DNA from: Sphingobium sp.
GTDB taxonomy: Bacteria; Pseudomonadota; Alphaproteobacteria; Sphingomonadales; Sphingomonadaceae
Direction: 5' to 3'
Assembly (NCBI GenBank): GCA_017984895.1
Contig: JAGNYO010000007.1
Coordinates: forward strand, 1-63,177
DNA: 63,177 nucleotides
In this document: piece after piece, positions 21,968-29,959 of the stretch
How positions within the stretch are numbered: position 1 is the first letter of the stretch
Layout: every line of letters starts with the position of its first letter
Notes under the pieces: model-generated
What the model was told of the DNA's origin: nothing
The model's input: the letters and a program-made list of their open reading frames with translations, nothing else
Database searches by the model: none
Program-made: the position numbers and the translations under genes

Positions 21968-23070
21968 GCATCATTCCTCCGATTGTCTCCAGCCTGCCCT
22001 GGCGTATCATGCTGCTGGTAAGCACCATTGCCGCGTTCGGCATTGTCGTCCTCTATAGCGCGGCGAGCGGCAGCATGACGCCCTGGGCGCTCAATCAGGC
22101 CATTCGCTTCCTGCTTTTCACCGGCATGGCGCTCTTCCTGTCCCGCCTGCCGACCGACCTGTTCGCCGGACTCGCCTTTCCGGCCTATGGCGCGGTGCTC
22201 GGCGCGCTGGTGCTGGTAGAACTGATCGGCGGCGTGGCAGGGGGCAGCCAGCGCTGGATAAATCTCGGCTTCATGCAGCTTCAGCCATCCGAATTCATGA
22301 AGCCGGTGATCGTGCTGGCCGTGGCGCGCTTTTATGCGCGGTTGCCGGTGGGCGAGACGCGGCGCTGGACGGCGATCTGGCCCGCGCTGTTGCTGATCGG
22401 CGTGCCCTGGGCGCTGGTGCTGATTCAGCCCGACCTTGGCACCGCGACGATGATCGCCGCGGGCGGGATTACGGTGATGTTCCTCGCCGGCTTGCCCATG
22501 CGCCTGTTCGTCGGATCAGGGCTGGCGCTGGCGGCGCTGGTGCCGATCGCGTTCAGCTTTTTGCATGACTATCAGCAGAAACGGGTGCTGATCTTCCTTG
22601 ATCCCGAGAGCGATCCGCTGGGCGCGGGCTATCATATCAGCCAGTCGAAGATCGCCATCGGTTCGGGCGGCCTGTGGGGCAAGGGTTTCCTGCGCGGCAC
22701 GCAAAGCCACCTCGACTATCTCCCCGAAGGCCATACCGATTTTGTGTTCGCCACCATGTCCGAGGAATGGGGGCTGACGGGCGGCATCTTCCTGATTGGG
22801 GCGTTCATGCTGCTGTTCCGCTGGGGGATACGGGTGTCGATGCGGGCAAAGGACCGCTTTTCCGCACTTGTCGCCGCCGGGCTGACGACAACCATCTTTT
22901 TCTATGTCGCGATCAACCTGATGATGGTGATGGGCCTCGCCCCCGTAGTCGGCATCCCTCTGCCGTTCATGTCCTATGGCGGATCATCGATGCTGACGGT
23001 GATGCTGTGCATCGGCATCATCTTGTCGGTCAACAGGGACAACCGGCGCAGCGGTTCAGGCTGGAAATGA
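21964..23070 (+). CDS. rodA: Peptidoglycan glycosyltransferase RodA
   Basis: A SEDS-family polytopic membrane enzyme that polymerises lipid II for the lateral wall together with PBP2. From ATG 21964, which overlaps the mrdA stop, it has 368 residues and about ten hydrophobic segments. Family motifs include GGSQRWINLGFMQLQPSE, IQPDLGT, SQSKIAIGSGG, EGHTDFVFA and PLPFMSYGGSS. A longer in-frame frame begins at 21772 inside mrdA and is a shadow. Last gene of the mre operon, convergent with tRNA-His. Confidence 0.96.
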   Translation: MSIIPPIVSSLPWRIMLLVSTIAAFGIVVLYSAASGSMTPWALNQAIRFLLFTGMALFLSRLPTDLFAGLAFPAYGAVLGALVLVELIGGVAGGSQRWINLGFMQLQPSEFMKPVIVLAVARFYARLPVGETRRWTAIWPALLLIGVPWALVLIQPDLGTATMIAAGGITVMFLAGLPMRLFVGSGLALAALVPIAFSFLHDYQQKRVLIFLDPESDPLGAGYHISQSKIAIGSGGLWGKGFLRGTQSHLDYLPEGHTDFVFATMSEEWGLTGGIFLIGAFMLLFRWGIRVSMRAKDRFSALVAAGLTTTIFFYVAINLMMVMGLAPVVGIPLPFMSYGGSSMLTVMLCIGIILSVNRDNRRSGSGWK

Positions 23071-23098
23071 CCGGAATGCGCGCGCGGTAAAGGGAAAA

Positions 23099-23176
23099 TG
23101 GGGCGATCGAGGGGATCCGAACCCCCGACCTCTGGTACCACAAACCAGCGCTCTAACCGACTGAGCTACGATCGCC
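23099..23176 (-). tRNA. tRNA-His (anticodon GTG)
   Basis: On the minus strand the cloverleaf has acceptor GCGATCG/CGATCGC, the D-arm AGCTCAGTCGGTTAGAGC, the anticodon stem CTGGT/ACCAG with loop TTGTGGT (GTG, His), and the T-arm GGGGG-TTCGGAT-CCCCT. The extra G at -1 opposite C73, the identity element of tRNA-His, is encoded at 23176. CCA is encoded at 23101-23099. Confidence 0.96.
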
Positions 23177-23205
23177 ACCTAATAGCCCACTGCGGGGCGG
23201 ACGGT

Positions 23206-23234
23206 CACTTAAGCGCGCCTATCCTCAGCGTCAA
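23206..23234 (-). promoter_or_regulatory. Putative promoter of tRNA-His
   Basis: Minus strand TTGACG (23234-23229), 17-base spacer, TAAGTG (23211-23206), about 30 bases upstream of the tRNA 5' end. Confidence 0.55.
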
Positions 23235-23284
23235 GCGGGCAAATAGCCCTGTGCCGACCGGGCGCGCACAAAAACAGGCCCAAC

Positions 23285-23311
23285 AAAAAGGGCGAAGCCG
23301 CAGCTCCGCCC
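23285..23311 (-). terminator. Rho-independent terminator of hupB
   Basis: On the minus strand GGGCGGAGC pairs with GCTTCGCCC (one G-U pair) around the loop TGCG and is followed by five T residues. It ends about 56 bases after the HU stop. Confidence 0.82.
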
Positions 23312-23340
23312 CTCTGGTCTTGCCTCAGCGGCAAGAAGGA

Positions 23341-23613
23341 TCAGTTGACCGCGTCCTTCAGACCCTTGCCCGCCTTGAACTTGGGCTGCGACGATGCCTT
23401 GATCGTCATCGCCTCGCCGGTGCGCGGGTTGCGGCCGGTGGACGCCTTGCGCTTGGAGACGGAGAAAGTGCCGAAACCAACCAGGCGCACTTCGTCGCCC
23501 TTCTTGAGCGCGCCGCTGATCGCGTCGAACACGCCTTCAACGGCCTTGGCGGCATCTGTTTTGCTCAGTCCGCTGCTGTCGGCGACAGCGCCAATAAGAT
23601 CCTGTTTGTTCAT
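23341..23613 (-). CDS. hupB: DNA-binding protein HU
   Basis: A nucleoid-associated DNA-bending protein. The 90-residue sequence matches the family throughout: MNKQDLIGAVADSSGLSKTDAAKAVEGVF for the dimer body, then the arm sequence GFGTFSVSKRKASTGRNPRTG with the intercalating Pro, and the C-terminal KFKAGKGLKDAVN. It is a single-gene unit with its own promoter and terminator, downstream of lon, the usual neighbour of HU genes. Confidence 0.97.
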   Translation of the reverse strand: MNKQDLIGAVADSSGLSKTDAAKAVEGVFDAISGALKKGDEVRLVGFGTFSVSKRKASTGRNPRTGEAMTIKASSQPKFKAGKGLKDAVN

Positions 23614-23672
23614 TGTATGGGAACCCCCTCGTTGCTTGTGTTGAATTGGGAATCGCTAAATTCGGGAGCGCC

Positions 23673-23701
23673 ATAAATGCTGGGTTTTTGGCTCCTGTCA
23701 A
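23673..23701 (-). promoter_or_regulatory. Putative promoter of hupB
   Basis: Minus strand TTGACA (23701-23696, perfect -35) and ATTTAT (23678-23673) with a 17-base spacer, about 60 bases before the hupB ATG. Confidence 0.6.
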
Positions 23702-23735
23702 AGGGTAAAGGCAAAAAAATCACGCTATTATGCCC

Positions 23736-23758
23736 GAGGGAGGGGGCTTCCCTCCCTC
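23736..23758 (-). terminator. Strong hairpin after lon
   Basis: GAGGGAGGG and CCCTCCCTC form a perfect 9-base-pair stem with a 5-base loop, beginning 15 bases after the lon stop. The T-run on the minus strand comes only about 20 bases later, so it may protect the lon 3' end or act as an inefficient terminator. Confidence 0.6.
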
Positions 23759-23772
23759 CAGCAGGCGAAATT

Positions 23773-26163
23773 TTAATGCCGCACCGCAATATCCCCTTCC
23801 CCGCCAGCCAAGGAAACCGGCTGCGCGGCCAGATCATCCTCCTCGGACCACGAAATCGGCTCGAGTGGCGCGCAAAGTGCACGGGCGAGCACTTCGTCGA
23901 CATGGGATACCGGCACGATTTCCAGATTTTCTGTAATATTTGCCGGTATTTCCACGAGATCCTTCTCATTTTCCATGGGGATCAGCACGGTCCTCATCCC
24001 CCCGCGCAGCGCCGCGAGCAGCTTTTCCTTGAGGCCGCCAATAGGCAGCACACGGCCCCTCAACGTCACCTCGCCGGTCATCGCCACATCCTTTCGCACC
24101 GGCACACCCGTGAGGGTGGAAACGATGCTCGTCACCATGCCGACTCCTGCCGAAGGACCATCTTTCGGCACCGCGCCTTCGGGCAGATGGATGTGAATAT
24201 CCTTGCGATTGAAGATACTGGGGCGGATGCCATAGCCCGGCGCCCGCGCCTTCACATAGGAAAACGCCGCCTGCACTGATTCGGTCATCACCTCGCCGAG
24301 CTTGCCGGTGGTCTTGATCGCGCCCTTGCCCGGCACGGTGACGGATTCGATGGTCAGCAGTTCGCCGCCCACTTCGGTCCAGGCCAGGCCGGTAACGGCG
24401 CCCACCTGATTTTCCTCTTCGCCGATCCCGTGGCGGAACTTGCGCACCCCGGCAAAATCGTTGAGATTATCCGGAGTGATCTCGACACTGGTCGCGCCAC
24501 CCTCCAGAATCCTGCGCAGCGCCTTGCGGGCGAGCCGCGCAATCTCGCGCTCCAGTGTGCGCACACCCGCCTCGCGCGTGTAATAGCGGATGAGATCGCG
24601 CAGACCCTCCTCGGTGAGGACCAGTTCGCCCGGTTTCAGCCCATGCGCTTCGATCTGCTTGGCCACGAGATGCTGCTTGGCGATTTCGACCTTTTCGTCC
24701 TCGGTATACCCCTCAAGACGGATGATCTCCATCCTGTCGAGCAGCGCCTGCGGCAGGTTGAGGGAGTTGGCGGTGGTGACGAACATCACGTCCGAAAGAT
24801 CGAGGTCGATCTCCAGATAATGATCCTGGAACTTGGCGTTCTGTTCCGGGTCAAGCACCTCAAGCAGTGCCGAGGCGGGGTCGCCCCGGAAATCCTGGCC
24901 CAGCTTGTCGATCTCGTCCAACAGGAACAGCGGATTCATGCTGCCCGCCTTCTTGAGGTTCGCGACGATCTTGCCGGGAAGGCTGCCGATATACGTGCGC
25001 CGATGCCCGCGGATCTCCGCCTCGTCGCGCACACCGCCCAGAGATTGCCGCACGAACTCGCGCCCGCATGCCTTGGCGATCGACTTGCCCAGCGAGGTCT
25101 TGCCCACGCCCGGCGGGCCGACGAGGCACAGGATCGGGCCTTTCAGCTTGTTGGTGCGCGCCTGCACCGCGAGATATTCGACAATGCGATCCTTGACCTT
25201 TTCCAGCGCGAAGTGATCCGCATCGAGGATTTCCTGCGCTTTGCGAAGGTCGTTCTTCACCTTGCTGCGCTTGCCCCACGGCAGGCCCAGCAGCACATCG
25301 AGATAGTTGCGCACCACGGTCGCCTCGGCGGACATGGGCTGCATCGACTTCAGCTTCTTCAGTTCCGCGTTGGCCTTGGCCTTCGCTTCCTTGGTCATCT
25401 TGAGCTTGTTGATCTTGTCCTGAAGCTCGGCCAGCTCGTCGGCCTCATCGCCTTCGGAGCCGCCCAGCTCGCGCTGGATCGCCTTCAACTGCTCGTTGAG
25501 ATAATATTCGCGCTGGGTCTTTTCCATCTGGCGCTTGACGCGGCCACGGATCTTTTTCTCGACCTGTAACACGCCCAGCTCGCCTTCCATGAAGGCGAAC
25601 ACCATCTCCAGCCGCTTTGATGCGTCCGTCTCGGTCAGCAGCGCCTGCTTGTCCGCTACCTTGACGCTGATATGCGCGGCAACCGCATCGGCGAGCCGGC
25701 TCGCATCCTCGATCTCGCGCAGTTGCACCGGGGTTTCGGCGGGCAGCTTCTTGTTGAGTTTGGCATAATTCTCGAACTGGTCGGCAATCGAACGCATCAG
25801 CGCCGAGGCCTGCGGCCCGGTTGCGCCCTGCTCCTCCACCGCCTCGACATCGGCCGTGATATAGCCCTCGTCCTCAGAGACGGCCTGAAGCCGCGCACGC
25901 TGCTTGCCCTCCACCAGCACGCGCACCGTGCCATCGGGCAGTTTCAGCAATTGCAGCACCGTAGCAATCACGCCCATATCATAGAGCGCATCGCGATCGG
26001 GATCGTCCTCACCCGGGTCGAGCTGGGAGACGAGGAAGATTTCCTTGTCCGCCTCCATGGCTTTTTCGAGCGCAATCACGCTCTTGTCCCGTCCCACGAA
26101 CAGGGGAACGATCATCTGCGGAAAAACAACGATGTCGCGCAGTGGCAGCAGCGGAAATTGCAT
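23773..26163 (-). CDS. lon: ATP-dependent protease Lon
   Basis: A cytoplasmic AAA+ serine protease for misfolded and regulatory proteins. The 796-residue protein from ATG 26163 has the N-terminal substrate domain (about 1-200), a coiled coil, an AAA+ module with Walker A GPPGVGKTS and Walker B FLLDEIDK, and the C-terminal peptidase with PKDGPSAG (Ser671) and GLKEK (Lys714), the Ser-Lys dyad. AAGGAG lies 11 bases before the ATG. A GTG at 26187 would overlap that site and is rejected. It sits upstream of hupB, as in E. coli. Confidence 0.97.
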   Translation of the reverse strand: MQFPLLPLRDIVVFPQMIVPLFVGRDKSVIALEKAMEADKEIFLVSQLDPGEDDPDRDALYDMGVIATVLQLLKLPDGTVRVLVEGKQRARLQAVSEDEGYITADVEAVEEQGATGPQASALMRSIADQFENYAKLNKKLPAETPVQLREIEDASRLADAVAAHISVKVADKQALLTETDASKRLEMVFAFMEGELGVLQVEKKIRGRVKRQMEKTQREYYLNEQLKAIQRELGGSEGDEADELAELQDKINKLKMTKEAKAKANAELKKLKSMQPMSAEATVVRNYLDVLLGLPWGKRSKVKNDLRKAQEILDADHFALEKVKDRIVEYLAVQARTNKLKGPILCLVGPPGVGKTSLGKSIAKACGREFVRQSLGGVRDEAEIRGHRRTYIGSLPGKIVANLKKAGSMNPLFLLDEIDKLGQDFRGDPASALLEVLDPEQNAKFQDHYLEIDLDLSDVMFVTTANSLNLPQALLDRMEIIRLEGYTEDEKVEIAKQHLVAKQIEAHGLKPGELVLTEEGLRDLIRYYTREAGVRTLEREIARLARKALRRILEGGATSVEITPDNLNDFAGVRKFRHGIGEEENQVGAVTGLAWTEVGGELLTIESVTVPGKGAIKTTGKLGEVMTESVQAAFSYVKARAPGYGIRPSIFNRKDIHIHLPEGAVPKDGPSAGVGMVTSIVSTLTGVPVRKDVAMTGEVTLRGRVLPIGGLKEKLLAALRGGMRTVLIPMENEKDLVEIPANITENLEIVPVSHVDEVLARALCAPLEPISWSEEDDLAAQPVSLAGGEGDIAVRH

Positions 26164-26204
26164 TGCGGGTATAACTCCTTGGCGCACCCATAAGGTCTGA
26201 TGCC

Positions 26205-26233
26205 TAATATGTGTTCTATAGCGCGCCGATCAA
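26205..26233 (-). promoter_or_regulatory. Putative vegetative promoter of lon
   Basis: Minus strand TTGATC (26233-26228), 17-base spacer, ATATTA (26210-26205), about 42 bases upstream of the ATG. I did not find a convincing heat-shock (sigma32) promoter here. Confidence 0.4.
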
Positions 26234-26299
26234 TGGTTCGGCATCAATAGCGCGAAAAGCTGAAAATTGGATTGCGGAGCGCGCCTGCGCTCATCCCTC

Positions 26300-26623
26300 T
26301 CAGAACGGCAGCTTGAAGCCGGGAGGGAGCGGCAGACCGCTGGTCATCTTGCTCATTTCGGCGTTCGACGCCTCATCCGCCTTGGCCCGCGCATCATTGA
26401 AGGCGGCGGCGACCAGATCTTCCAATATCTGCTTTTCCGATGGAGCGAGCAGGCTCTCGTCGATAGACACGCCGACAATCCGCCCCTTGGCCGTGGCGCG
26501 GACCTTGACCACGCCACCGCCCGATGCGCCTTCGACCTCGATCTTGTCGAGATTATCCTGCGCGCGGGCCAGCTCTTCCTGCACGCGCGCGGCCATGCCC
26601 AATATTTCGTTCAAGTCTTTCAT
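26300..26623 (-). CDS. ybaB: Nucleoid-associated protein YbaB/EbfC
   Basis: A small dimeric DNA-binding protein conserved downstream of dnaX. From ATG 26623 (MKDLNEILG) it has 107 residues, with a helical N-terminus rich in charged residues, the beta segment GGGVVKVRATAKGRIVGVSID and a C-terminal helix. The start overlaps the dnaX stop as ATGA, which supports this start over an ATG five codons upstream. recR, the usual next gene, is absent; lon follows after 136 bases. Confidence 0.93.
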   Translation of the reverse strand: MKDLNEILGMAARVQEELARAQDNLDKIEVEGASGGGVVKVRATAKGRIVGVSIDESLLAPSEKQILEDLVAAAFNDARAKADEASNAEMSKMTSGLPLPPGFKLPF

Positions 26624-28293
26624 GCGCTTTCGCTCCATTTCGCATCGTCATCGGCGGGCATCAGCTCCGCATCGGGAAAAGCCGTCAGCGCCGCCTGCAT
26701 GACCGGGTGGCCGAGTATCTCCGCCTTGGCATCCTGTTCGGCCCGCTCGCGCTGCTCGGCGATGCTGGGCAGAGCCTCTCCGCTCGTCACCCGCACCTGC
26801 CAGCGCGTCCGGGTCAGCTCGTCCAGCGTCTGACGGATACGGTCGATCTGGTCCTGCGCCATCGGCTTGACCGGCTCGAAATCCAGCTCCGGCGGGGCAT
26901 AGCGGATCGGGCGGATGAAATGCTCGACCTCGTCGGCGATCAGCCCCCTGTTGCGATCCCACAGCAGCTTGACCATCGCCTCGAAACTGGCGGGCAACGC
27001 AGAAGCCGGGCCTGCGGGCGACGCAGGGGGAGTGGTGGGCGCGGGGACATGCGACGCGGGGGCGGCTCCGCCCTCCAGCATCCGCGCGAGGTCCGACGGG
27101 TCTGGAAGGCTCGCTGCGTGAATGAGCCGCAACAGCGCCATATCCGCCGCCTCTGCCGGCATCGCCGCGCGGGAAACCTCTTCGTGCCCCTTGAGCAATA
27201 ACTGCCACAGCCGGTGCAGCGGCGCGAAGCCAAGCGCGCTCGCCCAATCGGCCAATGCGTCGCGCTCCTCCACCGATTGCGTGGGGTCATCGCCCTTGCC
27301 GCCCGCTTTCAACAGCGTGACGCCATGGACCGTTTCCAACAACCCGCGCAGAATAGCGAGCGGCTCGACCCCCAGATCATGCTGCTCGCGCATCATCCCG
27401 AGCGCGCCGGGCGCATCGCCGTCCAGCAGCAAGCCAAACAGGCGGCGGATCGCGCCCCGGTCTGACAGGCCCAGCATCTCGCGCACCTGAATTGCGGTGA
27501 CGCGCGCGCGCGCGCCTTCATCCGCCCCTGCGCCTTCCGTCTCGGCCCCGCCTGATTCTGCATGGGCTATCGCCTGATCGAGGATCGAGAGGCCGTCCCG
27601 CGCCGAGCCTTCCGCCGCCTGCGCAATCAATAACAGCGCTTCTTCCTCTGCGGCAACGCCCTCCTGATCCACCACATATGCGAAATGGGCGGCGAGCTTT
27701 TCCGCCGAAATCCGTCGCAGATCGAACCGCTGGCACCGGGAAAGCACCGTCACCGGCACCTTGTTGACTTCGGTGGTGGCGAACAGGAATTTCACATGGG
27801 CGGGCGGCTCCTCCAGCGTCTTGAGGAGCCCGTTGAACGCCTGCTTCGAGAGCATGTGCACTTCGTCGATGATATAGACTTTGTAGCGCGCCGACACCGC
27901 CGAATAGCGCACCGCCTCGATGATTTCGCGCACGTCGTCGATGCCGGTATGGCTGGCGGCGTCCATCTCGATCACGTCGATATGCCGCCCTTCGGCGATG
28001 GCGCAGCACGGCTCGCATACGCCGCATGGGTCGATGGTCGGGCCACCCTGCCCGTCCGGGCCGATGCAGTTCAGTGCCTTGGCGATCAGCCGCGCGGTCG
28101 ATGTCTTGCCCACGCCGCGCACGCCGGTCATCAAAAAGGCATGGGCAAGCCGTCCGCGCCGGATCGCGTTGCCCAGCGTCTGGACCATCGCATCCTGCCC
28201 GATCAGCTCCCCGAAGGTCTGAGGCCGGTATTTGCGGGCAAGCACGCGATAGGCGCTGCCGGTGCCGGTCTGGTGGGGCGGGGAATCGGTCAT
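26620..28293 (-). CDS. dnaX: DNA polymerase III tau (gamma/tau) subunit DnaX
   Basis: The clamp-loader ATPase that also tethers the replicative polymerases and DnaB. The 557-residue protein begins with a short divergent leader, then RKYRPQTFGELIGQ, Walker A GVRGVGKTSTARL, the zinc-binding Cys cluster (CIGPD, CGVCEPCC, about residues 72-96), Walker B YIIDEVHMLS and the SRC sensor LSRCQRFDLRR. An Ala/Pro-rich linker at about 400-435 leads to a tau-type C-terminal domain. I see no A-rich slippery site for a gamma frameshift. The SRP RNA gene lies just upstream. Confidence 0.95.
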   Translation of the reverse strand: MTDSPPHQTGTGSAYRVLARKYRPQTFGELIGQDAMVQTLGNAIRRGRLAHAFLMTGVRGVGKTSTARLIAKALNCIGPDGQGGPTIDPCGVCEPCCAIAEGRHIDVIEMDAASHTGIDDVREIIEAVRYSAVSARYKVYIIDEVHMLSKQAFNGLLKTLEEPPAHVKFLFATTEVNKVPVTVLSRCQRFDLRRISAEKLAAHFAYVVDQEGVAAEEEALLLIAQAAEGSARDGLSILDQAIAHAESGGAETEGAGADEGARARVTAIQVREMLGLSDRGAIRRLFGLLLDGDAPGALGMMREQHDLGVEPLAILRGLLETVHGVTLLKAGGKGDDPTQSVEERDALADWASALGFAPLHRLWQLLLKGHEEVSRAAMPAEAADMALLRLIHAASLPDPSDLARMLEGGAAPASHVPAPTTPPASPAGPASALPASFEAMVKLLWDRNRGLIADEVEHFIRPIRYAPPELDFEPVKPMAQDQIDRIRQTLDELTRTRWQVRVTSGEALPSIAEQRERAEQDAKAEILGHPVMQAALTAFPDAELMPADDDAKWSESA

Positions 28294-28359
28294 GAGCAGG
28301 TTCTAGCGGCTCGCTCTCCGCTTGTCGAAGGATAGGGGGACGGCCCATGCAAGAAAGTA

Positions 28360-28446
28360 GGAGCCGGAACGACCCGCAGCAAAATCACTGTGGCTGCTTC
28401 CGTCAGGATCTGACCAGGTTGGCGACGACCACGTCCGCCCGGCTCC
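28360..28446 (-). ncRNA. ffs: Signal recognition particle 4.5S-type RNA
   Basis: On the minus strand the ends GGAGCCGG and CCGGCTCC pair exactly. The apical core reads ACCTGGTCAG, then GATCCTGACGGAAGCAGCCA, with the symmetric-loop elements (GTCAG, GGAAGCAGCC) of the domain IV that binds Ffh. The length of about 87 bases fits small bacterial SRP RNA; the ends are set by the terminal pairing. The position directly upstream of dnaX-ybaB matches the scr-dnaX arrangement of many bacteria. Confidence 0.9.
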
Positions 28447-28452
28447 CGCGCC

Positions 28453-28482
28453 GCATATGGCGGGCGATGTGCCGAAAAGCAA
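28453..28482 (-). promoter_or_regulatory. Putative promoter of the SRP RNA gene
   Basis: Minus strand TTGCTT (28482-28477) and ATATGC (28458-28453), 18-base spacer. The first base of the mature RNA would lie about 7 bases downstream of the -10 box, which supports the assignment. Confidence 0.5.
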
Positions 28483-28505
28483 GAGGATGGGAAGCGACGG
28501 GCTTC

Positions 28506-28841
28506 TCAGACCCCTTGCAGATTATGAAACTCTCCCGGCATCCGCACGGTGAGGCTGTCCATATCAGGCGGCAGCACGATCTGGCAGGCGAGGCGGCTGG
28601 TGCGGGTGGCAGCGGCGGCGAGATCGAGCATGTCCTCCTCAACCTCGCTGGCTGGCGGCAGGCGCGCGAAATCCTCCGCCGATACGATGACATGGCAGGT
28701 GGAGCAGGCCATCTGCCCCTCGCAGGTGCCCTCCATCGGCTGGCCGGCCGCCTGCGCAATGTCTAATAAACAATCACCACTATTCGCGGTAACTTCCTGA
28801 ATATACTCGCCATTGGCACTGATGAAGCGGACAATCGGCAT
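28506..28841 (-). CDS. 2Fe-2S ferredoxin (ISC/adrenodoxin type)
   Basis: A 111-residue electron carrier with the four cluster cysteines in CEGQMACSTC (C-x5-C-x2-C, about residues 40-49) and C85 in RLACQI. MDSLTVRMP in the C-terminal part is typical of vertebrate-type ferredoxins that serve Fe-S assembly and P450 systems. It starts 8 bases after the second cysteine desulfurase gene, which suggests a role in reducing sulfur or iron during cluster assembly. Inference from context only. Confidence 0.9.
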   Translation of the reverse strand: MPIVRFISANGEYIQEVTANSGDCLLDIAQAAGQPMEGTCEGQMACSTCHVIVSAEDFARLPPASEVEEDMLDLAAAATRTSRLACQIVLPPDMDSLTVRMPGEFHNLQGV

Positions 28842-28849
28842 GCTATTCC

Positions 28850-29959
28850 TTACCCTTGCGCATCAGCGGCGCGGTTGATGGCATCGGCGGCGCGCTCGAT
28901 CGCGTCCAGCGTCGTGTAGCGCCCGAAGCCGACGCGGATCGAGGACCGCGCCTGGGCATCCGTCAACCCCAGTGCGCGCAGCACGTGGCTGGGCCGCCCC
29001 GATCCGCTGGCGCAGGCGGACCCCAGCGAAAACGCGACATCGCGGCATTCGGACAGGAGCCGCGCGCCGTCCAGCCCATCGCGCCGCAGATTGAGATTAC
29101 CGGGATAGCGGGCCGGGGCGTCGCCATTGAGCACCCAGCCCACGAACAGCGCACGCGCCCGCGCATGGAGCGCCGCCACATGCGCCGCATCTGCCTCGCG
29201 CTGCTCCGTCATCAGCCGCGCCGCCGCGCCGAACCCGGCGCACAAGGCCGGAGACAAGGTGCCCGAACGCAAGCCCCCCTCCTGCCCGCCGCCGTGGATC
29301 AGCGGCGGAATGTCCAGCCCCCCGCGCAGCCACAATGCGCCGATGCCCTTCGGGCCATAGATCTTGTGCGCAGACAGTGCGATCACGTCGGCTGACGCGG
29401 GCATAGCCGCCCGTCCCGCCCCCTGCACAGCATCGCACACCAGCAGCGCGCCCGCCTGATGCGCGAGCGCCGCCAAAGCCGCGACCGGCTGAATGACGCC
29501 GATCTCGTTGTTGACCAGCATGACAGAGAGCAGAGCGGTGCGCTCATCCAGCGCGGCTTCCGCCACCGCCGGATCGAGCAGTCCGTCCGCCCCCACCGGC
29601 AGCAGCACCGGCTCAAAGCCCTCCGCGCGCAGGGCCAGCGCAGTATCACGCACGGCGGCATGCTCGGTATCGGGCAGCAGGATGCGGATGCGCCCCGCGT
29701 CACGCCCGCGCATCATCCGCGCCGCGCCGACCAGCGCGATATTGAGCGCTTCCGTAGCGCCAGAGGTGAACGCCACCCGCCCGCCAGCAGGGAGCAGCGC
29801 CGCCACATTGTCCCGCGCCGCCTCCACCGCCGCCGCCGCCGCCCGGCCCGGCCGGTGCGCGCTGTGCGGATTGGCGAAGTGGTCCCGCAACCACGGTGTC
29901 ATGGCCTCATAGGCTTCGGGCGCGAGCGGCGTGGTCGCCTGATAATCGAGATAGATCAT
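28850..29959 (-). CDS. Cysteine desulfurase (NifS/IscS type), second of a tandem pair
   Basis: A PLP enzyme that converts cysteine to alanine and loads a persulfide on its active-site Cys. From ATG 29959 it has 369 residues, with YLDYQATTP at the start, TEHAAV (His that stacks on PLP), SAHKIYGPKG (Schiff-base Lys) and the catalytic Cys in GSACASGS near residue 320. The start overlaps the stop of the upstream desulfurase by four bases. No scaffold gene (iscU, sufBCD) is nearby, so it could serve Fe-S clusters, tRNA thiolation or another sulfur route. Confidence 0.92.
   Translation of the reverse strand: MIYLDYQATTPLAPEAYEAMTPWLRDHFANPHSAHRPGRAAAAAVEAARDNVAALLPAGGRVAFTSGATEALNIALVGAARMMRGRDAGRIRILLPDTEHAAVRDTALALRAEGFEPVLLPVGADGLLDPAVAEAALDERTALLSVMLVNNEIGVIQPVAALAALAHQAGALLVCDAVQGAGRAAMPASADVIALSAHKIYGPKGIGALWLRGGLDIPPLIHGGGQEGGLRSGTLSPALCAGFGAAARLMTEQREADAAHVAALHARARALFVGWVLNGDAPARYPGNLNLRRDGLDGARLLSECRDVAFSLGSACASGSGRPSHVLRALGLTDAQARSSIRVGFGRYTTLDAIERAADAINRAADAQG

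Noticed and set aside
23098-23676. 192-codon plus-strand open frame
   Set aside because: It lies over tRNA-His and antisense to hupB, and has no homology that I can see.
24430-25569. 379-codon plus-strand open frame
   Set aside because: Antisense to the AAA+ part of lon; a shadow of the real gene.
26164-26299. Heat-shock (sigma32) promoter before lon
   Set aside because: No convincing CTTG-type -35 with a matching -10; only a vegetative-like promoter could be proposed.
26620-28293. Programmed frameshift in dnaX producing a gamma subunit
   Set aside because: I found no A-rich slippery heptamer on the coding strand; the full-length tau frame is open throughout.
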